NCBI GenBank assembly: GCA_963843535.1
Contig: CAWJKU010000002.1
Coordinates: 434,001-498,000 of the forward strand
Direction of reading: 5' to 3'
DNA from: CAVUNY01 sp963843535
GTDB lineage: Bacteria > Chloroflexota > Anaerolineae > Anaerolineales > Anaerolineaceae
Length of the DNA: 64,000 nucleotides
The first letter of the stretch is position 1. Each line of letters starts with the position of its first letter. A program made the translations under genes and the position numbers. Of the stretch, positions 60,436-64,000 are shown one piece after another. The notes under the pieces are model-generated. The model was not told the origin of the DNA and ran no database searches. It was given only the letters and a program-made list of their open reading frames with translations.

Positions 60436-61335
60436 ATGATGAACGAAACCCTGGCAACATTATCAAACGCATTTGCAGATTCTGTCGAGACGGCCGGTAA
60501 GTCTACCGTAATGGTGAATGGCCGGCGGCGCATGCCCTCCACCGGGATTGTTTATGCCGCGGACCTGGTAATTACTGCCAACCATACCATTGAAAGGGAA
60601 GATGATGTTAAAATCACTTTACCTGATGGAAACAGCGTATCCTCCAGTCTGGCTGGACGCGATCCGGCGCGAGATATTGCGTTGCTGCGCTTGAAAAATG
60701 GTAATTTGGTCCCGCCTGTTAACGCCAAAAATCCTGCCCGCATCGGTGAATTGGTGCTGGCATTGGGTCGTCCGGATGACAACGGACTGCAGGCCAGCCT
60801 GGGTGTGGTGAGCGCGATCGGAGGACCGGTGAGGACGCCTATGGGGGGTATGCTAGATAAATACTTACGCAGCGATACGGTTCCATTTCCAGGATTTTCT
60901 GGAGGACCTTTAATTTCTGCGGATGGAAGTTTGATTGGCATGAACACCTCAGGCCTTGCGATGGAAACGTTAATCACAATTCCGGTAGAAATATTATGGC
61001 CAGCCGCCCAGGCACTAGCCGCTCACGGCCACATTCGCCGGCCTTATCTGGGGGTCCGCAGTCAAACGGTGCATCTGGCAACCCCGCAACAAGAATCGTT
61101 AGATCGCAAACAAGATTCTGGCTTGCTCCTGGTCAGTCTGGATGAAAACTCACCCGCAGCTTCGGCCGGTTTAATAGTCGGAGATATTGTGGTTGGTGTG
61201 AACGGACAATCGATGATCGATCACGAAGAATTGCAGGTTGCCCTCAATAGTGCTGGCGCAGGCTCACAGGTCCCGATTGAGGTGCTCAGAGGCGGTAAGC
61301 CAACCATATTCCAGGTGACGCTTGGAGAAAGATAA
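60436..61335 (+). CDS. trypsin-like serine protease with PDZ domain, HtrA-like, apparently cytosolic
   Basis: A 299-residue protein without a signal peptide or membrane segment. The protease triad is His in VITANHTIERE, Asp in PARDIALLRL and Ser in FPGFSGGPLIS. A PDZ domain occupies about 205-295 (SGLLLVSLDENSPAASAGLIVGDIVVGV). Typical DegP/HtrA proteins are exported and longer, so this is a compact form, perhaps acting inside the cell or using an atypical export route. AGGAGG lies 7 bases before the ATG at 60436. It overlaps the next gene by 14 bases. Confidence 0.87.
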   Translation: MMNETLATLSNAFADSVETAGKSTVMVNGRRRMPSTGIVYAADLVITANHTIEREDDVKITLPDGNSVSSSLAGRDPARDIALLRLKNGNLVPPVNAKNPARIGELVLALGRPDDNGLQASLGVVSAIGGPVRTPMGGMLDKYLRSDTVPFPGFSGGPLISADGSLIGMNTSGLAMETLITIPVEILWPAAQALAAHGHIRRPYLGVRSQTVHLATPQQESLDRKQDSGLLLVSLDENSPAASAGLIVGDIVVGVNGQSMIDHEELQVALNSAGAGSQVPIEVLRGGKPTIFQVTLGER

Positions 61336-61972
61336 AGAGATCTCCCCAATCTCCATCCTTCTCACTGCGCCGTTTCCCGCGCTGCGTGAGGGGTTAAAGG
61401 CATTGGTCGAGTCCGATGGATCTGTAGTTGTCTCAGCGGTAAGTGCGAGCCCATATGAGTGGGGCTCGCACTTTCATGATATTGAGGCAGTCTTATTAGC
61501 TCCGCTTGGACCGCTGACTGTGGATTGGATCCAAAAATTTTTAGCTAAATCCCCTGAAAAGCCTATTTTGTTATTAGTATCTCAGACGCTTGAGGAGCTG
61601 CCCGATTTTGGAAAATCAATCTGGGGGGTTCTGCCTTTTTCTGCGACCAGCCAGGATATTATTCTAGCAATTCATGCCCTGGTCCAGGGTTTATGGATCG
61701 CGTCACCCGCGGTCATCCCCAGCCCGAAAAAATCCACATCACCCATTATGCCAGATTATGATACCGGTCCCACCGAACCGCTCACAGATCGTGAAATCGA
61801 GGTCCTTCAGTGCCTGGCCCTGGGATATACCAACAAAGAAGCTGCCATGCGCCTGGGCATCAGTGTCCAGACCATAAAATTCCATGTATCATCGATATTC
61901 TCAAAACTGGGGGTAACTAATCGAACTGAGGCAGTCAGCGCAGGTGTGCGTTTGGGTTGGGTCACGTTATAG
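61322..61972 (+). CDS. LuxR/NarL-type regulator with a degenerate receiver domain
   Basis: A 216-residue protein. The C-terminal HTH is canonical (TDREIEVLQCLALGYTNKEAAMRLGISVQTIKFHVSSIFSKLG). The N-terminal half has a receiver-like shape, but the phosphoacceptor region reads DIEAVLLAPLGP with no Asp at the site, and the acidic pair is missing (ILLTAPFPAL). It is therefore unlikely to be controlled by phosphorylation. The TTG start overlaps the protease gene, and its 3' end overlaps the convergent LysR gene by 6 bases. Confidence 0.83.
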   Translation: MEKDKEISPISILLTAPFPALREGLKALVESDGSVVVSAVSASPYEWGSHFHDIEAVLLAPLGPLTVDWIQKFLAKSPEKPILLLVSQTLEELPDFGKSIWGVLPFSATSQDIILAIHALVQGLWIASPAVIPSPKKSTSPIMPDYDTGPTEPLTDREIEVLQCLALGYTNKEAAMRLGISVQTIKFHVSSIFSKLGVTNRTEAVSAGVRLGWVTL

Positions 61973-62863
61973 GGTCGCATTATCATTGTTTATTTGAGCC
62001 TGGATGGATTGCAGGAAAAGTTCCATGGCTGAGGTAAAGAATTTTTGCCTGTGGTAGATCAACGTAAACTTACGTTTTAAGGATATCCCCTCAACTTCCA
62101 ACGGAAGGATTAAACCTTTCCTCACTTCCTCTGCGATCGAAATTTTTGAAACGATTGCCATTCCCAGGTTTGCGCCGACGGCTTGCTTAATCGCTTCGTT
62201 GTTATTGTAAACACCGGTTATTTTCCAGGTTACACCCGCTTCCCGCATCGCTTGCTCAAAAATATTCTGCGTTCCACTCCCCTCTTCCCGAACAAGAAAT
62301 GCCTGACCTTCCAAATCTTGTATCTGCAATTTTTTCTTTTTACCCAATGGATGCTGCGGAGAAACAATAAAGACGAGGTAGTCGTCGCAGAAAAATTTTT
62401 CCACCAGCTGGGGTGAATCGACTGGCCCTTCTACCAGACCCAAATCGATATGGTCATTCAATGTCAATTTTTCGATCACGCTGGTGTTGTCCACCCTTAG
62501 AAAGATGTCAACATCTGGATTTCGAATTCGGAAAGTGGACACCAAACTGGGGAGCAAATAAGCCCCGATTGTCAGGCTGGTCCCAATCCGCAGAGAACCG
62601 CCGCGACTCAAATCAACTAGTTCCTGTCGAGCCTGCTCAGATAGATTGAGAATATGCCGGGCATAAGAGCTCAGCCTCTCACCTGCGGTTGTAAGGTACA
62701 ACCTGTGATTGAGGCGTTCAAACAAACGCACCCCATAAAACTGCTCCATTTCTTTAATAGCCTGGCTTACAGAAGGCTGTGCCATATAGAGAATCCGGGC
62801 AGCACGGGTCATGTTGCCCACTTCATAGACGGTCAGAAATATTTTCAGGTGGCGAAAATTCAT
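61967..62863 (-). CDS. LysR-family transcriptional regulator
   Basis: A 298-residue LysR protein. The HTH is HLKIFLTVYEVGNMTRAARILYMAQPSVSQAIKEME, and the effector domain (about 90-295) begins LRIGTSLTIGAYLLPSLV. The style is that of CysB/CbbR-like members. It is divergent from a TauE/SafE-type exporter gene, and LysR proteins often control the gene next to them, so a sulfur anion or organosulfonate signal is plausible. Confidence 0.9.
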   Translation of the reverse strand: MNFRHLKIFLTVYEVGNMTRAARILYMAQPSVSQAIKEMEQFYGVRLFERLNHRLYLTTAGERLSSYARHILNLSEQARQELVDLSRGGSLRIGTSLTIGAYLLPSLVSTFRIRNPDVDIFLRVDNTSVIEKLTLNDHIDLGLVEGPVDSPQLVEKFFCDDYLVFIVSPQHPLGKKKKLQIQDLEGQAFLVREEGSGTQNIFEQAMREAGVTWKITGVYNNNEAIKQAVGANLGMAIVSKISIAEEVRKGLILPLEVEGISLKRKFTLIYHRQKFFTSAMELFLQSIQAQINNDNATL

Positions 62864-62877
62864 AGGTAATCACCTAT
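62862..62877. promoter_or_regulatory. inverted repeat at the lysR start
   Basis: ATAGGT-AATC-ACCTAT (62862-62877) is a perfect dyad that overlaps the lysR start codon. It may be an autoregulatory site, although LysR sites usually lie further upstream. Confidence 0.4.
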
Positions 62878-62899
62878 TATTATAATATTATAATACTAT

Positions 62900-62928
62900 T
62901 TTACAAATAAACAAGTAATTGATATAGT
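62900..62928 (+). promoter_or_regulatory. promoter toward the TauE/SafE gene
   Basis: TTTACA (62900-62905), a 17-base spacer and TATAGT (62923-62928). The leader of about 190 bases before the exporter start has no sure feature, apart from a 39-codon frame at 63015-63134. Confidence 0.55.
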
Positions 62929-63123
62929 AGGGGCATTAATAAATGGAATGGTTCTAAAAGTCTTAATCATTCAGGATATGCAAAGCAACTATGATGATCA
63001 GGTATGTGAGGATTATGAGAAAGATAACCAGGGTTGTAATGTTATTCTTTTCTGCGGGTGCATCGGTCTCGCAGCAAAGAATTCAACTCAACAGTATGCT
63101 AACCAGTCAAATGGGTGGGTACA

Positions 63124-63954
63124 ATGTCTTTTGAACTTATTTTTCTTATCTCGATTGCAGCCGGGTTTGTGGGAGCGATGAGTGGCATGGGTGGAGGAAT
63201 TATATTAATCCCCGCTCTCACCTTCCTCGGAATGGATATCAAACATTCCATCGCAGTCAGTATCATTTCCGTAATTGCCACCTCCAGCGGTTCAGCCTCT
63301 GCCTATGTGCGAGACAAGATTACCAATCTAAAAATAGGCATGTTTCTGGAGATGTTCACCATCCTCGGAGCCATCGTGGGCGCGGCTATCACCCTGGCAA
63401 CTGGCCAGCGTTATCTTTATTTTTTATTTGGGATCGTACTGCTGGCGTCCTGGGTGGCTTTACTCATCCAACGGCGGATAAAAGAAAAACCAGAGGCGCA
63501 GCAAGACCGTTTTTCGCAGTGGCTGGAGCTTTCCGGCAGCTATTACGATCAGGCCACGCACGAAACCATTTCTTATAAAGCCGTTCGCTCTTATTTTGGC
63601 GCGCTGCTTATGTTTGGAGCCGGCCTGGTCGCCGGCTTATTGGGAATTGGCGCAGGCGCATTGAAAGTATTGATCCATGATCTGGTAATGGGCTTGCCGC
63701 CAAAAGTGTCAACCACCACCAGCAACCTGATAATCGGCGTCACGGCCCTGGCAGGGGCCAGCGTTTACCTGGCTGCAGGACTGGTCGACACGGGACTGAT
63801 CGCACCGGTTATTCTTGGTGTCGTGGCAGGCGCTTTTATAGGGACACGGGTATTAGTGAAAGTGACCAACCAGGTAGTCCGTAATATTTTTCTGGTAGTC
63901 TTGATTGTATTAGGGCTTGAAATGCTCTTGCGCGGATTTGGAGTGCAATTGTGA
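63124..63954 (+). CDS. TauE/SafE-family sulfite/anion exporter
   Basis: A 276-residue membrane protein with about eight helices. The repeated family motif occurs twice: AAGFVGAMSGMGGGIILIPAL and AGLVAGLLGIGAGALKVLIHDL. Between the halves is a cytosolic loop of about 60 residues (EKPEAQQDRFSQWLELSG). Members move sulfite, taurine breakdown products or other organic anions. The ATG at 63124 is preferred; GTG at 63115 would add three residues. The stop overlaps the next start (TGATG). Confidence 0.88.
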   Translation: MSFELIFLISIAAGFVGAMSGMGGGIILIPALTFLGMDIKHSIAVSIISVIATSSGSASAYVRDKITNLKIGMFLEMFTILGAIVGAAITLATGQRYLYFLFGIVLLASWVALLIQRRIKEKPEAQQDRFSQWLELSGSYYDQATHETISYKAVRSYFGALLMFGAGLVAGLLGIGAGALKVLIHDLVMGLPPKVSTTTSNLIIGVTALAGASVYLAAGLVDTGLIAPVILGVVAGAFIGTRVLVKVTNQVVRNIFLVVLIVLGLEMLLRGFGVQL

Positions 63955-64000
63955 TGGAATATATCAGGAAAAGGAAACTCATCGCAGGAAAAAGTGCTGC
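63954..64000 (+). CDS. start of a downstream gene (partial), possibly DUF1634-type
   Basis: The ATG overlaps the TauE/SafE stop by one base. Only the first 15 codons are present, with a basic start (MEYIRKRKLIAG). A DUF1634 membrane protein often follows TauE/SafE genes in this position, but that is an inference from context only. Confidence 0.45.
   Translation, partial: MEYIRKRKLIAGKSA

Noticed and set aside
63015..63134. 39-codon frame (MRKITRVVMLFF...) and a longer frame from 62948 in the TauE/SafE leader
   Set aside because: Both overlap the exporter start in another frame and lack independent support. A leader peptide is possible but cannot be shown.
1..64000. CRISPR arrays, rRNA genes, prophage or transposase
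   Set aside because: No regularly spaced repeats, rRNA sequence, integrase or transposase motifs were seen on either strand.
1..64000. Sigma-54 (-24/-12) promoters for the rpoN operon's activator
   Set aside because: A scan by eye of the intergenic regions found no convincing TGGCAC-N5-TTGCA site.

Overview
This window looks like a chromosomal segment of an anaerobic, non-phototrophic Chloroflexota bacterium, most likely of class Anaerolineae. That assignment is an inference from gene content and from the general character of the proteins, because no rRNA gene is present to settle it. Base composition is near 50% G+C and quite even. Almost everything is coding. I see one tRNA gene, no CRISPR array, no prophage and no transposase.

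Layout. 0-4 kb (minus strand): an operon for sigma-54, a PAS/GAF histidine kinase and an NtrC-type activator that runs off the left edge. 4.1-13.2 kb: trmFO (frameshifted), an M28 peptidase, a soluble histidine kinase, an aminotransferase, hflX, rpmF, and a three-gene operon of a SpoIIE-type phosphatase, a TrkA-N membrane protein and a P-loop protein. 13.2-29 kb is core cell biology: secD-secF, a threonine-dehydrogenase-like enzyme, htpG, ADP-forming acyl-CoA synthetase, tRNA-Leu(UAG)-tig-clpP, a HAD phosphatase, rlmN, ftsY, and prfB with its programmed +1 frameshift. 29-32.3 kb (minus strand): a phosphofructokinase locus. One gene, interrupted by a one-base frameshift, encodes two fused PFK halves that read like the catalytic and regulatory halves of animal/fungal PFK-1; a single-domain PFK follows it.

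32.6-47.6 kb is accessory catabolism. A fused HcnAB-like iron-sulfur flavoprotein, a DAO-family flavoprotein and a malate/lactate-dehydrogenase-family enzyme form one unit that ends at a terminator. A clear promoter followed by a direct-repeat operator then drives deoR, sn-glycerol-1-phosphate dehydrogenase, class II aldolase, a PHP-domain protein, a sorbose-1-phosphate-reductase-like enzyme, a sorbitol-6-phosphate-dehydrogenase-like SDR and a fused E1 plus E2 of a 2-oxoacid/acetoin dehydrogenase. The likely logic is oxidation of polyol or ketose phosphates to glycolytic intermediates and on to acyl-CoA. No transporter or kinase for the substrate is in the window.

47.9-64 kb: a MerR regulator with a dyad in its promoter spacer and a VIT/VWA protein, a bifunctional-type Rel/SpoT protein, moeA, a VKOR-like protein, a DUF1540-like acidic protein, a DUF362 lipoprotein with a polyferredoxin membrane protein, a zinc-ribbon membrane protein, a zinc-ribbon/SpoU methyltransferase fusion, an HtrA-like protease coupled to a LuxR-type regulator, and a LysR/TauE divergent pair.

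Two features cut across the window. Four genes (trmFO, the fused pfk, the HcnAB-like gene and deoR) are each broken by what looks like one extra base, usually in a short homopolymer. This points to sequencing error at least as strongly as to real decay. Several genes also have a good -10 hexamer 8-9 bases before the start codon and no ribosome-binding site, which suggests leaderless mRNAs.
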